Positions 29,601-39,132 of a DNA stretch of 64,000 bases are shown in pieces. The notes under the pieces are model-generated. The model was not told the DNA's origin and made no database searches. It was given only the letters and a program-made list of their open reading frames with translations. Positions within the stretch are counted from its first letter, which is position 1. Every line of letters starts with the position of its first letter. This stretch comes from an uncultured Opitutia bacterium (lineage in GTDB: Bacteria > Verrucomicrobiota > Verrucomicrobiia > Opitutales > UBA953): the NCBI GenBank assembly GCA_945957395.1, contig CAMFKE010000003.1, forward strand, positions 186,001 through 250,000, read 5' to 3'. Made by a program: the position numbers and the translations under genes.

Positions 29601-32581
29601 CGGGCCTGTTCACAGGCACGCTCGCCGCCTCTAACACGAGCCTTATCGCCGGCACCGATCATGTGCTCAGCGACGGCGTCGCCTCCGCCGGCAGCCTCTT
29701 GCTGACCAATGCTCGCTTCCAACAGGGGGCGACGAATCAGCGCCTCGCCGGACTCTCCGGCGACGCCTTCTCTGTCGTGTCGCTCGGCGGCGGCACGCTC
29801 ACGGTCGCGCCGGCCTCCGACCGCACCGTCTATGAAGGCACCTTGGAAGGCTCCGGCACGCTGGTGAAGACCGGCGCCGGCACGCTCACCCTGGCCTCCT
29901 TCGCCAATACCGGCTGGACCGGCACCACGCTCGTCGAGGGCGGCACGCTCGAAGCCACCCCGATGGCTTTGGGCGCCTCCGCCGTGAGCGTCGTCTCCGG
30001 CGGCAAGCTGGCGCTTCGCAATCCCGATGCGGTGAACGCCATGGTGTACGCCAACGCCATCACTGGCGACGGTGTCATCGGCAAGACCGGCGCCGGCGTG
30101 GTCAGCCTGACCAACGGTTCCGGCGGGTTCACCGGCACGCTCGACATCGCCGAGGGCGAGCTGCGCGCCGCCACGGGCAACATCGGCGGGCAGATCTTCC
30201 CGAAGACCACCGTGGCCAAGGGCGCCACCTACGCGGTGGTGCTCGGCTCCGACACGACCCACGACGCCACCGCCGACTACAAGGTCTCGGGTGCCGGCTC
30301 GCTGGCGGTCGAGGGCGCCTACACGCTCAAGCTGGTCAACGGTCAGAGCTACACGGGCAACACCATCCTGCGCTCAGGCGCCACGCTCGACCTCACCGAC
30401 GCCACCTTCTCCGGCACCCTGTTGGGTCTTGCGGGTCAGGCCGGCACGGTCGTCAGGTCAACCCCCTCGCTTGTCATCGACCAGAACACCGACGGCGTGT
30501 TCGCGGGCAAGTTCGAGTCGGTCACCGACCTCACCGTGAAGGGCGCGGGCAAGTTCGCCTACTCCAAGCTCACCAATGTCGGCACCGTCGCGATCGACGG
30601 CGGCAACCTCGCCGTCGACGCCTCGCTCACCAAGGCGGTCGTGCTCTCCAACGGCGGCACGCTGTACTTCGACACCACCGGCTCGCGGCAGGTGTACCAA
30701 GGTGCCGTGACCGGCTCCGGCGACATGGTCAAGACCGGCACCGGTGACCTGGTGTTGACCGACACCGCCGCCTTCGCCAACGCCGGCGCCATCGGCGTGG
30801 ACCAGGGCAAGCTCACCATCACCACCGCCGGACTGGGTGCGAACATCACGGGACTCAAGACCTCCGGCACCGGCACGCTCGCGCTGGATGTCGCCGCAGG
30901 TTCCACCGATGCGTCGACCTTCACGGGGTCCGCCTCCCGCGCCATCACCGGACCGGGCGCTCTGACCAAGACCGGCTCGGGCAAGCTCGTGCTCGGCACC
31001 GCCGCCAACCCCTACGCCGTCGGCACCACCGGCACGCTCACCGTCGCCCAAGGCACGCTGGGCGGCACCTTCACCACCTCCGGCGCCCTTGTCGTGGGCA
31101 AGGACGGCACGCTCGCCCCGGGTAATTCGCCCGGCACGGTCACGGTGAACGGGGCATTCTCCTCCTTCGGCTCGCTCGCCTTGGAGTTGAACGCCACGGC
31201 CTCCGACCTCATCGCCGTCAACGGTTTCGCCACCCTCGCCAACGGCACGAAGTTCCTCGTCACCCACGATCCCGCCGCCGCCGCTCCGGTTCGCGGCCAA
31301 GGGTACACGGTGCTGACGGCCACCTCCGGCGTCCTGGCCTCCGAAGGCGACTTCACGCTCGATCCGGCTTCGCGCCGGGTGATCATCGTGACCCCGCTGC
31401 GTAACGGCGACGCCGCCGGCTCCCTTTACGGGAAAGGCGCGGCCAACGCCATCGTGGTGTACGATGTGATGCCGCTGGCCGAGACCCCGGGGTACTCCGC
31501 TCACGAGGGGCTTTCCGGAATGCTTGGCGTCCTCGATTCCATCTCGGTTGACCAGTATGGCATGCCCGCCAATGCGGTGGCGGCGCAACTCGCCTTCATC
31601 CCGACTGCCGACCTTGCTCGCACCGTCAACGCCCTCTCTCCTCTGGGCTTCGGCTCCCTCTACGCCATGGAGCGCGACACCGCCCTGCGCCACGAGGACC
31701 GTATTCGCGAACGCCTGGAGCAGCGCCGCTACGACCAGGGTGGCTACAGCCCGTATGAGTGGGAGGCCTTCGTCGTCGGTGGAGCCGCCATGGCGGACAA
31801 CGAGGTCAAGACGGACACCCCGACCTTCGACACCCGTACCTATGGCGGCCTTGTCGGCCTCGATAAGAAGCTGGATTCCGGAATGGTCGTGGGCGGCGCC
31901 GCCGGCTATGACAACGGCTCGGCCACCCTGCATCAAAGCGCCGGCAAGGTGGACATGAACCGCGTGCGCGGCACCGCCTTCCTGTCCACGAGGCTCACCA
32001 ACCGCTGGTTCCTCGATGCCGGGCTCTCGGGCGGCTTCGGTGACTTCGCCACCAAGCGCAACACCCTCACCGGGCGCGTCACGGGCTCGACCACGGGCGT
32101 GGATGTCGGCGCGAATGTGTTCACGGGCACGATCGTCACGCTGAACGAGTCGCTTCACCTGACGCCCTTCGCCGGCGTCTCCTACGCCCACCACGAGTTC
32201 CAGGGCTTCACCGAAAAGGGCGGCAACGGCGCCGCGTTCAAGGTGGATTCGTGGAGCAACGACTCCCTGCGCGCCTCCGTCGGCACCGGCCTCGGCTGGT
32301 GGATCCCCTCGGGCGACTGGAAGTGGAAGCTCGGCGTGGACGCCTCGTTCAACCACGAGCTGCTCGACACCGAGTCCGATATCGACGCTCGCTTCGCCGC
32401 CGGCGGCTCCAAGTTCTCCACCACGGCGGCCGCCCTCCCGGCGGACTCCCTCTCGGTCGGCCCGAACGCGGCGCTGCACTTCGACGAGAACAACGCCATC
32501 TCCGGCGGCGTGAACTTCGAATACGGCTTCGACGGTCGCACCTACACCGGATTCAACGTGGCCTTCCGTCGCCGCTTCTGA
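26645..32581 (+). CDS. Giant autotransporter 3 (paralogue of autotransporter 2)
   Basis: A 1978-residue autotransporter. The ATG at 26645 gives a signal peptide (MRLKKLSLVAAASFGFAAVA, cleavage near AAA-N) that matches autotransporter 2's MRFKKASLVAAS; 45 in-frame upstream residues are spacer sequence. The passenger shows the same repeats (LVKIGAERLTLTGANTYTGA, LVKTGAGTLTLASFANTGWTG) and the ...TLAPGNSPGTVTVNG turn that commonly closes such beta-helices. The barrel starts near residue 1706 (WEAFVVGGAAMADNE) and ends FRRRF. It lacks the LPAGT-containing inserts of its neighbour. Tandem duplication followed by passenger divergence is the simplest history. Confidence 0.92.
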   Translation: MRLKKLSLVAAASFGFAAVAAANTTAVAAGGSLTVSLPTGNYDLGAKSTLTIDALTSSTYSGRITGSGDVVKTGSGILQINSYADISYYNGVSFLGSGGPTADDFLLNATTGSLRVKQGGVMVSGYLNQWADFGMLVSDVHRTGLPAYKGDDQYLGYSSIVLEGNSSLSVRNAPLNVSAVEESYDGFINKPVLPGARRVVYLRNLKAGEGHNQALTQLDAGGADTSVIVHITSGETGSIGNLVGSGKFVKTGAGSFSIINESRFTGDVLVGGGVLVLDGESGGTLASARTVNIGLGGVGAAVASKRYTNDYMRVDEWRPGYVAGAGDAVLRVNGVQTINNFQALFGTNDKDYLAGDGRLEPFGVTTGTGSTISFRDADSVLVLNQQMDAYYTGAITGGGSIVKQGNGTLALHGATGSYKNLTVRNGALISNVQMLGGGSLFLGDAQTDAAGVAPSLVLIQNDAGTLRAKIYGNSDGELVFKTKASITNSIGASVGIGNGQIGSVDIFAAQSDFRGSIVAEDGLTLAFNAASSDAFANAKAVILRSGANGEETTLTFNDTVQTLRNFQGDAGTRISLGRGTATLVQSGDLDYAGKITGIGNLIKDGAGTLVLSGRDSIDNAVTTYGGATVVRGGKLALASRNQLPNTSALVLTTGGTIVVNGDQHFGALFGQAGTVLNMGAGNLTIGVTDDRLAQIRQEAASLPQSVPVPNAGYYLQTQEGVTGLPDSISVANTKAFLQSAGLSAAEADALSFAGVITGSGDLVKIGAERLTLTGANTYTGATRVLGGTLQVTEGSIALSSSIVVEKGASLAVDVAETKTGFFDMPVSGAGSFSKTGAGTLTLGKETSLTGGFRVDQGTLVLAMKGGFGGDLYVASGATLNYSSENDATLAGVFSGAGTFTKEGASKLVLSSSFGVAGFTGDLVVNGGSLVSSGLAPADIAIAAGATYRADLASAAAYAKDLSGAGTLAVDGASLNLLTTDKPGPASGLFTGTLAASNTSLIAGTDHVLSDGVASAGSLLLTNARFQQGATNQRLAGLSGDAFSVVSLGGGTLTVAPASDRTVYEGTLEGSGTLVKTGAGTLTLASFANTGWTGTTLVEGGTLEATPMALGASAVSVVSGGKLALRNPDAVNAMVYANAITGDGVIGKTGAGVVSLTNGSGGFTGTLDIAEGELRAATGNIGGQIFPKTTVAKGATYAVVLGSDTTHDATADYKVSGAGSLAVEGAYTLKLVNGQSYTGNTILRSGATLDLTDATFSGTLLGLAGQAGTVVRSTPSLVIDQNTDGVFAGKFESVTDLTVKGAGKFAYSKLTNVGTVAIDGGNLAVDASLTKAVVLSNGGTLYFDTTGSRQVYQGAVTGSGDMVKTGTGDLVLTDTAAFANAGAIGVDQGKLTITTAGLGANITGLKTSGTGTLALDVAAGSTDASTFTGSASRAITGPGALTKTGSGKLVLGTAANPYAVGTTGTLTVAQGTLGGTFTTSGALVVGKDGTLAPGNSPGTVTVNGAFSSFGSLALELNATASDLIAVNGFATLANGTKFLVTHDPAAAAPVRGQGYTVLTATSGVLASEGDFTLDPASRRVIIVTPLRNGDAAGSLYGKGAANAIVVYDVMPLAETPGYSAHEGLSGMLGVLDSISVDQYGMPANAVAAQLAFIPTADLARTVNALSPLGFGSLYAMERDTALRHEDRIRERLEQRRYDQGGYSPYEWEAFVVGGAAMADNEVKTDTPTFDTRTYGGLVGLDKKLDSGMVVGGAAGYDNGSATLHQSAGKVDMNRVRGTAFLSTRLTNRWFLDAGLSGGFGDFATKRNTLTGRVTGSTTGVDVGANVFTGTIVTLNESLHLTPFAGVSYAHHEFQGFTEKGGNGAAFKVDSWSNDSLRASVGTGLGWWIPSGDWKWKLGVDASFNHELLDTESDIDARFAAGGSKFSTTAAALPADSLSVGPNAALHFDENNAISGGVNFEYGFDGRTYTGFNVAFRRRF

Positions 32582-32600
32582 TTCGTCTCCGGGAATCACC

Positions 32601-32675
32601 GGTTGAGGATTTCCGGGTCCGGTCATCAGCGGCGCTCACGCCGGACGATGCACCGGGCTCGGAAATCTGATAACC
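32601..32675. repeat. 75-base near-perfect hairpin after autotransporter 3
   Basis: The outer arms (about 32601-32623 and 32652-32675) pair with a few mismatches, including GATTTCC/GGAAATC. The inner CATC/GATG and CGGCG/CGCCG stems continue to a CTCA tetraloop at 32635-32638. No T-run follows, so it is not a textbook terminator. It could protect the 3' end of the autotransporter mRNA. Its tip resembles the loop of the AT2-AT3 hairpin. Confidence 0.75.
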
Positions 32676-32730
32676 CTCAGGCTTCCGGGGTTCTTTCCTT
32701 AAGCCGGGCATAACCCGGGAACCTGAATCC

Positions 32731-32760
32731 TTGACGCGAGGGCGACTCTTCCCCTAAACG
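32731..32760 (+). promoter_or_regulatory. Candidate promoter of accB-accC
   Basis: TTGACG at 32731-32736 and TAAACG at 32755-32760 with an 18-base spacer, about 70 bases before the accB start codon. Confidence 0.4.
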
Positions 32761-32828
32761 CCTTCATTTAGACGCAAACGCGTCGCACAACCACCCTCCC
32801 TTTTAACTTTTTAACCCGCGCCATACTC

Positions 32829-33311
32829 GTGGACCTCCAGCAGATCAAACAAGTCATCGACCTCATGAAGAAGGCCGAGCTCACCGAATTCCAGATTGAG
32901 GACAAGGGCTTCAAGCTCCGTCTTCAGCGTGAAACCGGTGCTCGCGGCGGCATTCAGGTCGTCCAGGCCGCCCCCGTCGCGTCCGCCCCGGCCCCCGCCG
33001 TGTCGGCCGCGCCCGCTCCGTCGGCTCCCTCCGCGCCCGCCGCTGCGGCTCCCGCCGTTTCGGACGCGAATGTGAAGGTCATCACCTCCCCGATGGTCGG
33101 CACCTTCTACGCCTCGTCCTCCCCGGACTCCGCGCCCTTCGTGGCGCCCGGCTCGCCGGTGAAGGCGGAGAGCGTCGTTTGCATCGTCGAGGCCATGAAG
33201 GTCATGAACGAAGTGCAGGCCGACATCGCCGGCACCATCGTCGAAGTGCTCGTGTCCAACGGCACCTCCGTCGAGTTCGGCCAGCCCCTCTTCAAGGTTA
33301 AGACCGCCTAA
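32829..33311 (+). CDS. accB: Acetyl-CoA carboxylase biotin carboxyl carrier protein
   Basis: BCCP subunit of acetyl-CoA carboxylase, 160 residues. It carries biotin between the biotin carboxylase and carboxyltransferase reactions that make malonyl-CoA. The N terminus ([20 protein letters not shown]) is the family's; the start is GTG at 32829. An Ala/Pro linker spans about residues 48-78. The C-terminal biotinyl domain includes [19 protein letters not shown], with its thumb, and the biotinylation motif [10 protein letters not shown] with the modified Lys at 124. The stop codon lies inside a small hairpin (CCGCCT-AA-AGGCGG). accC follows on the same strand. Confidence 0.96.
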   Translation: MDLQQIKQVIDLMKKAELTEFQIEDKGFKLRLQRETGARGGIQVVQAAPVASAPAPAVSAAPAPSAPSAPAAAAPAVSDANVKVITSPMVGTFYASSSPDSAPFVAPGSPVKAESVVCIVEAMKVMNEVQADIAGTIVEVLVSNGTSVEFGQPLFKVKTA

Positions 33312-33324
33312 AGGCGGATGCCGC

Positions 33325-33439
33325 AAGGCACAAAGGCACGAAGGCACACAGGCTCAAGGGTAGCACCGTTTCCTTTTCGAAAAGCGAAGCCGGTTCATCT
33401 CCTTTGATCCTCTGTGCCTTCGGTCCTTTGTGCCTCTTG
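33325..33439. repeat. 115-base imperfect palindrome filling the accB-accC spacer
   Basis: Outer arms at 33325-33353 and 33409-33439 are complementary apart from a few mismatches and a two-base indel. Both reiterate GGCACAAAG/GGCACGAAG-type words. Complementarity continues partially inward to an exact centre, CTTTTCGAAAAG at 33373-33384. The spacer is therefore close to a single long hairpin. It lies inside an operon, so complete termination is unlikely. Confidence 0.8.
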
Positions 33440-33491
33440 TTTTAACTGAGGCGGCCAGCGCCTCGCACCTCGAACCTCGCACACCCTTTCC

Positions 33492-34871
<1,380 letters not shown>

Positions 34872-34890
34872 GCCCGGTTTTCTTCGAAAA

Positions 34891-34927
34891 CGCGCCCGAC
34901 GCCTTGCACGGCCGGGCGCGTTTTTTT
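34891..34927 (+). terminator. Intrinsic terminator after accC
   Basis: Stem CGCGCCCG / CGGGCGCG with a 14-base loop and seven T. An AAAA tract on the left may let it serve the convergent queG gene as well. Confidence 0.88.
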
Positions 34928-34962
34928 GCGCCCGTTTTTCCCCCCCCCTTCGGCCGTGGCGG

Positions 34963-35979
34963 CTACTTTGCGGGCCGGCGCGAGCGAATGCGCTCGGCGG
35001 CGCGTTCGGCATGCCAGGCCACCATCGGGTCGGCGTGCGTCCTCAGCGCCTCGACGGCGGGCAGCTCGACGGCGTCACCGGTGTTTCCTAGGACCACAAG
35101 CGCGTTGCGCAGCCAGCGGTGCAGCTTGAGCCGCTTGACGGGCGAGCCGGCGAAGTGGGCGGTGAACTCCTCGGGCGTCCACGCGAGCGTGTCGCGCAGC
35201 GCCGGCAGCGGGCGGGCGAGCAGGCGCTCTTCGCGCGTCAGGGCCGCCCACTTGTTCCAAGGGCAAACATCCAGGCAGGTGTCGCAGCCGTACACGCGGT
35301 CGCCGATGGCGTGGTGAAACTCCTCGGGGATGGGGCCGTCGTGCTCGATGGTGAGGTACGAGATGCAGCGGCGCGCATCGAGCCGGTAGGGCCCGGTGAT
35401 CGCCTTGGTCGGGCATGCGTCGAGGCAGCGCGTGCAGGCGCCGCAGAGGTTTTTCGCCGGGGCGTCGGGGGGCAGGTCCAGCGTGGTGAATACGACGCCC
35501 AGGAAAAGCCAGGTGCCGAGCGGGCGGTGGATGAGGATGGTGCTCTTGCCCTGCCAGCCCATCCCGGCGAGTTCCGCGAGGGGTTTCTCGAGCACCGGGC
35601 CGGTGTCCACATACGGCTTTTGCTCGCCGCCCAGCTCGCGCATCACCGCGCACAGCGACTTGAGCCGCTTGTACAGGAAGTCGTGGTAGTCCTTGCCCAG
35701 CGCGTATTTGGCCACGCGGTACGCCGATTCCGGGTGCTGCTGGTAATAGTTGAGTCCGAGGACGACGATGGACTTCGCCTCGGGCAGGATGTTCACCGGG
35801 TGCAGTCGCCGGTCGCAGTTGCGCTCCATCCAGTCCATGGAGCCGTGGCAACCCTCCGCGATCCACTTCAGGTAATACTCGCGGCGCAGTTCCGCCGGCA
35901 CGGGCGCGAAGCCTACGGCCTCAAAGCCCAGCTTCGCGGCCTCCTCGCGCAGGCGTGACTTCAAATCGTCGGGTGACAT
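34963..35979 (-). CDS. queG: Epoxyqueuosine reductase
   Basis: Cobalamin- and Fe-S-dependent enzyme for the last step of queuosine synthesis in tRNA, 338 residues. N-terminal cobalamin-binding and catalytic part: SIVVLGLNYYQQ, YHDFLYKRLKSL, then VDTGPVLEKPLAELAGMGW with the catalytic Asp and the WQGKSTILI turn. Two [4Fe-4S] motifs follow: CGACTRCLDACPTKAI and CDTCLDVCPWNKW. A HEAT-like C terminus completes it. It is 51 bases downstream of coaC on the same strand. A GGCGTCGC/GCGACGCC hairpin at 35988-36013 lies just before its start, which may influence translation. Confidence 0.95.
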   Translation of the reverse strand: MSPDDLKSRLREEAAKLGFEAVGFAPVPAELRREYYLKWIAEGCHGSMDWMERNCDRRLHPVNILPEAKSIVVLGLNYYQQHPESAYRVAKYALGKDYHDFLYKRLKSLCAVMRELGGEQKPYVDTGPVLEKPLAELAGMGWQGKSTILIHRPLGTWLFLGVVFTTLDLPPDAPAKNLCGACTRCLDACPTKAITGPYRLDARRCISYLTIEHDGPIPEEFHHAIGDRVYGCDTCLDVCPWNKWAALTREERLLARPLPALRDTLAWTPEEFTAHFAGSPVKRLKLHRWLRNALVVLGNTGDAVELPAVEALRTHADPMVAWHAERAAERIRSRRPAK

Positions 35980-36030
35980 GAAGGGTGGGCGTCGCTCCGG
36001 GGGGGGCGACGCCTTTCGCCCGCAGGCGGA

Positions 36031-36579
36031 TCAGTCGAAGATGAGCGTGATGCGCTCGATGATCTCCTCGACCGGGGCGAGCTTGCCCACGCCCTCGTAG
36101 CCGCAGGCGAGCAGGCCCGTGTCGGGTTCCACGATGGCGTGGCCGCGGGCGCGCAGCGTGGCGAGGTTGGCCTGCGTGGCCTCGTGCTCGTACATCTTCG
36201 AGTTCATCGCGGGCGCCAGCATGACGGGCGCTCGCGTGGCGAGGTAGATGGAGGTGAGCAGGTCGGGCGCCAGGCCGTGCGCGAAGCACGCCAGCGTGTG
36301 CGCCGTCACCGGGGCGACGAGCAGCAGGTCGGCCGTGTCGGCCAGCTCGATGTGCCCGGGCTGCCAGCCTTCTCCCTCCTTCCACAGGTCGTGGGCCACC
36401 GGGTTGCGCGAGAGCGTGCGCAGGGTGAGCGGGGTGATGAACTCGGTGGCCTCGCGCGTCATGACGACGTGCACATCGGCGCCGAGCTTCACGAGCTTGG
36501 AGGTGAGGTCGGCGGCCTTGTAGGCGGCGATGGAGCCGGTGACGCCGAGAACGATTTTTTTGCCGTCGAGTTGGGGCAT
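36031..36579 (-). CDS. coaC: Phosphopantothenoylcysteine decarboxylase (CoaC domain only)
   Basis: A 182-residue HFCD flavoprotein decarboxylating 4'-phosphopantothenoylcysteine in coenzyme A synthesis. Visible motifs: KKIVLGVTGSIAAYKAADL at the N terminus, the catalytic His in PGHIELADTADLLLVAP, PAMNSKMYEHEATQ (the PAMN motif) and the substrate-clamp Cys in LLACGYEGVGKL. In many bacteria this domain is fused to the ligase CoaB; here the reading frame ends directly after it, so CoaB must be encoded elsewhere. The ATG at 36579 begins MPQLDGKK. It is likely co-transcribed with queG. Confidence 0.9.
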   Translation of the reverse strand: MPQLDGKKIVLGVTGSIAAYKAADLTSKLVKLGADVHVVMTREATEFITPLTLRTLSRNPVAHDLWKEGEGWQPGHIELADTADLLLVAPVTAHTLACFAHGLAPDLLTSIYLATRAPVMLAPAMNSKMYEHEATQANLATLRARGHAIVEPDTGLLACGYEGVGKLAPVEEIIERITLIFD

Positions 36580-36711
36580 GGTTGCGCGAACTTGGCTGCG
36601 GCGGCTCAAAGAGGGAAGGGGAAAGAGGGCGCCGCGACGGGAATGTCGGGCGCGCTTCGCGCTTGCCCGGCGTGCGGGCCGCGCGTCATTTTGTCCCGCC
36701 CGAACGCCGCC

Positions 36712-38157
36712 ATGCCGCAGACCGTACTCATCGTTGATGACGAAAAGCACACCCGCGAGGGACTGGCCGCCGCGTTGGAGGGCGACTACGAGGTGTTCAT
36801 GGCGCGCGACGCCGAAGAGGCTTTCCGCCTCATGGATGCCGAGAAATTCGATGTCGTGCTGACCGACCTGCGCATGGCCGGGAAGAGCGGGCTGAGCGTC
36901 ATCGACAAGGCGATTGCGCAGCCGAACAAGCCGGTGGCCATCATGATGACCGCCTACGGCAATGTGGAGACGGCGGTCGAGGCCATGCGCCGCGGCGCCT
37001 ATGACTTTTTGCCCAAGCCGGTGAACCTCGAGAAGCTCGAGCTCGTGATCAAGCGGGGGCTCAAGAGCCGCGTCGTCGAAGCCGAGGCCGCCGATTTGCG
37101 CGTGAAAAACGAGGCGCTCAAGGTGAAGCTGGAGAAGGCCGGGGCGTCGCCGGAGATCATCGGCCACAGCGAGGCGCTGGACCGGGTGGTGCGCCAGGTG
37201 GGCCAGGTGGCGCCGACCAAGGCCACCGTGCTGCTCCAGGGCGAGACGGGCACCGGCAAGGAGCTTTTCGCGAGGATGCTGCATCGTCGCAGCACTCGCG
37301 CCGAAGGCCCGTTCATCCCCGTTCACTGCGCGGCCATCCCCGCGAATCTTTTGGAGAGCGAGCTCTTCGGTCACGAAAAGGGCGCGTTTACCGACGCGCG
37401 CGAGCGCAGGGTGGGTCGCTTCGAGGCGGCGCATGGCGGAACCCTTTTCCTGGATGAAATCGGTGAGATCGATGCCGCCACTCAGGTGAAGCTGCTTCGG
37501 TTTCTGGAGACGCGCGCCATCGAGAGGCTGGGCTCGCACAAGCCGGTGCAGCTCGACGTGCGCCTGGTGTGCGCGACCAATCGCGACCTGCTGGCGCTCT
37601 CCCGCGAGGGGCGTTTCCGCGAGGACCTTTACTACAGGCTCGGCGTCGTCACCCTGCTGCTGCCTCCGCTGCGCGAGCGCACCGAGGACATCCCGCTTCT
37701 GCTTCACCATTATGTGAAGCGCTTCGCCGAGGAGAACGGTCTTCCGCCGGTGGGGTTCACCCTCGGCGCCATGAAGGCGCTTCGCGACTATCGCTGGCCC
37801 GGCAACATCCGCGAGCTGCGCAATTTCTGCGAGAACGCCGTGGTCATGCATCGCGGCGGCGAAATCTCCGAGCGCGACCTGGACGCCCGCTTCACGGCGC
37901 CCTTCACGCCCTCGCCGCCCGTGTCTTCCGCTCCGCGGTTGACGTCCGAGTCGGCGACCGCCTTCGCTCCGCGCGTCGGCGAAGGCGCGCCGCTTTCGCG
38001 CGAGGAGAACGAGAAGCGTCTGCTCACGCGCGCCCTTACCGAGGCGAAGGGAAATCGCACCAAGGCCGCCGCGCTCATGGGGATTTCCAGACGAACCCTT
38101 CACCGGAAACTGCTCCGTTGGCCGGAAATCGACGCCGTCTATCCGGAGGCTCCGTAA
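36712..38157 (+). CDS. Sigma-54-dependent NtrC-family response regulator
   Basis: A 481-residue activator. The receiver domain (residues 1-120) has D52 as phosphoacceptor (VVLTDLRMAG) and KPVN with the conserved Lys. The AAA+ domain contains Walker A QGETGTGKE (about 177-184) and Walker B GGTLFLDEIGEID. The sigma-54 contact loop reads GAFTDA at 224-229 instead of the usual GAFTGA. The C-terminal Fis-type helix-turn-helix (NRTKAAALMGISRRTLHRKL) is clear. It is divergent from coaC and no kinase is adjacent. It implies sigma-54 promoters elsewhere in the genome. Confidence 0.95.
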   Translation: MPQTVLIVDDEKHTREGLAAALEGDYEVFMARDAEEAFRLMDAEKFDVVLTDLRMAGKSGLSVIDKAIAQPNKPVAIMMTAYGNVETAVEAMRRGAYDFLPKPVNLEKLELVIKRGLKSRVVEAEAADLRVKNEALKVKLEKAGASPEIIGHSEALDRVVRQVGQVAPTKATVLLQGETGTGKELFARMLHRRSTRAEGPFIPVHCAAIPANLLESELFGHEKGAFTDARERRVGRFEAAHGGTLFLDEIGEIDAATQVKLLRFLETRAIERLGSHKPVQLDVRLVCATNRDLLALSREGRFREDLYYRLGVVTLLLPPLRERTEDIPLLLHHYVKRFAEENGLPPVGFTLGAMKALRDYRWPGNIRELRNFCENAVVMHRGGEISERDLDARFTAPFTPSPPVSSAPRLTSESATAFAPRVGEGAPLSREENEKRLLTRALTEAKGNRTKAAALMGISRRTLHRKLLRWPEIDAVYPEAP

Positions 38158-38181
38158 CCCCCCCTGCTTTTCACCCATCCC

Positions 38182-39075
38182 ATGAAGATCCTATCGCCGC
38201 ACACCCTGCTCGTCGCCGGAGCTCTGCTTCCGTCGGCCGCCCCGTTTGTCGAAGCCGCCCGCATCTCGGGCTCCGACATCGTCGGGCCGATTGTCGCCGC
38301 CGAGGTGAAGGGGCAGGTGGCTTCCGCCGGGGGCCGCCTTGACACCGATTTTCGCGGCACATACGACGCGCTGCTCGACCTGCGCACCGGCAAGTCCTCG
38401 GCCGCCCTCATGTATTTGCGCGACGAGCGCGAAGTTCCCGAAATAAAGTCGGGGGACTGGGTCGCCGTGCCGATCGCCTACCAGCCCGTCTATGTGGTGG
38501 TTCACCGCGCCAACAAGGCGACTGAGATCGACCTCGCCACGCTCGCCGGATTGTATGGTAAAAGCAATGACACCAGGTTCGATACCTGGCGCTGCCTTCC
38601 CGAATCCGGACTCTCCCAGGGGCCCCTGGCTCTCGCCCCCCATCCGGGCAAGGGGCTGGCGGTCTCCCTTTTTCGCGCCGAAGTCCTCGGCGGCGCCGAC
38701 CTGAAGGATTCCGTGCGTTTTGCGGCGAACGACGCCGAAGTGGAGTCCCGCGCCGCGTCGACCGTGAATGCGATCGTCCTGCTTTCCCGCCCTCCCAGGT
38801 CCGGCAACATGAAGGTGCTTTCCGTCGCGGACGGACGCCCGGGCAAACCGCGTCAGGCCTACGCCCCGACCGCCTCGAACCTGAACACCGGCGACTATCC
38901 GCTGCGCATCACCCTTTTCGCCGTCTCCCGCAAGGCGGACCTCGTGGAGGCCCGTCCGGCCCTTCGCGCCATGCTTTCCGAAAATGTCTCCAACCTTCTC
39001 TCGGAGAACGGGTTGCATGCCTCGCCGGAGAATATCCGAAAAAAGTTCTCACAAATGCTTGACGAAGCGAAATGA
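38182..39075 (+). CDS. Secreted PstS-like substrate-binding protein
   Basis: A 297-residue periplasmic binding-protein-like product. A signal peptide (MKILSPHTLLVAGALLPSAA) precedes a body with the phosphate-binding-protein pattern: ISGSDIVGPIVAAEVKGQV early, then a hinge strand VAVPIAYQPVYVVVHRANKA with ATLAGLYGK, and SSTVNAI-like segments later. No ABC transporter genes adjoin, so it may be a stand-alone sensor or scavenging protein. It starts 24 bases after the NtrC-type gene and may be co-transcribed with it. A second PBP-like protein is encoded at 49494. Confidence 0.72.
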   Translation: MKILSPHTLLVAGALLPSAAPFVEAARISGSDIVGPIVAAEVKGQVASAGGRLDTDFRGTYDALLDLRTGKSSAALMYLRDEREVPEIKSGDWVAVPIAYQPVYVVVHRANKATEIDLATLAGLYGKSNDTRFDTWRCLPESGLSQGPLALAPHPGKGLAVSLFRAEVLGGADLKDSVRFAANDAEVESRAASTVNAIVLLSRPPRSGNMKVLSVADGRPGKPRQAYAPTASNLNTGDYPLRITLFAVSRKADLVEARPALRAMLSENVSNLLSENGLHASPENIRKKFSQMLDEAK

Positions 39076-39132
39076 AAATGCATCACATTGGCCATCGTCA
39101 GCAATGACGGTTTCGCCGAAACAAAGGTGAAT

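Noticed and set aside
26534-30262. 1242-codon open frame opposite autotransporter 3
   Set aside because: Antisense shadow; the translated sequence has no family features.
33325-33439. Insertion-sequence remnant or attachment site in the accB-accC spacer
   Set aside because: Terminal inverted repeats of this length could suggest a MITE, but there is no obvious flanking target duplication and similar elements with unrelated sequence occur in other spacers.
36580-38178. Long N-terminal extension of coaC through the NtrC-type gene
   Set aside because: The minus-strand frame stays open, but the family N terminus starts at 36579 and the extension is antisense to a complete regulator.
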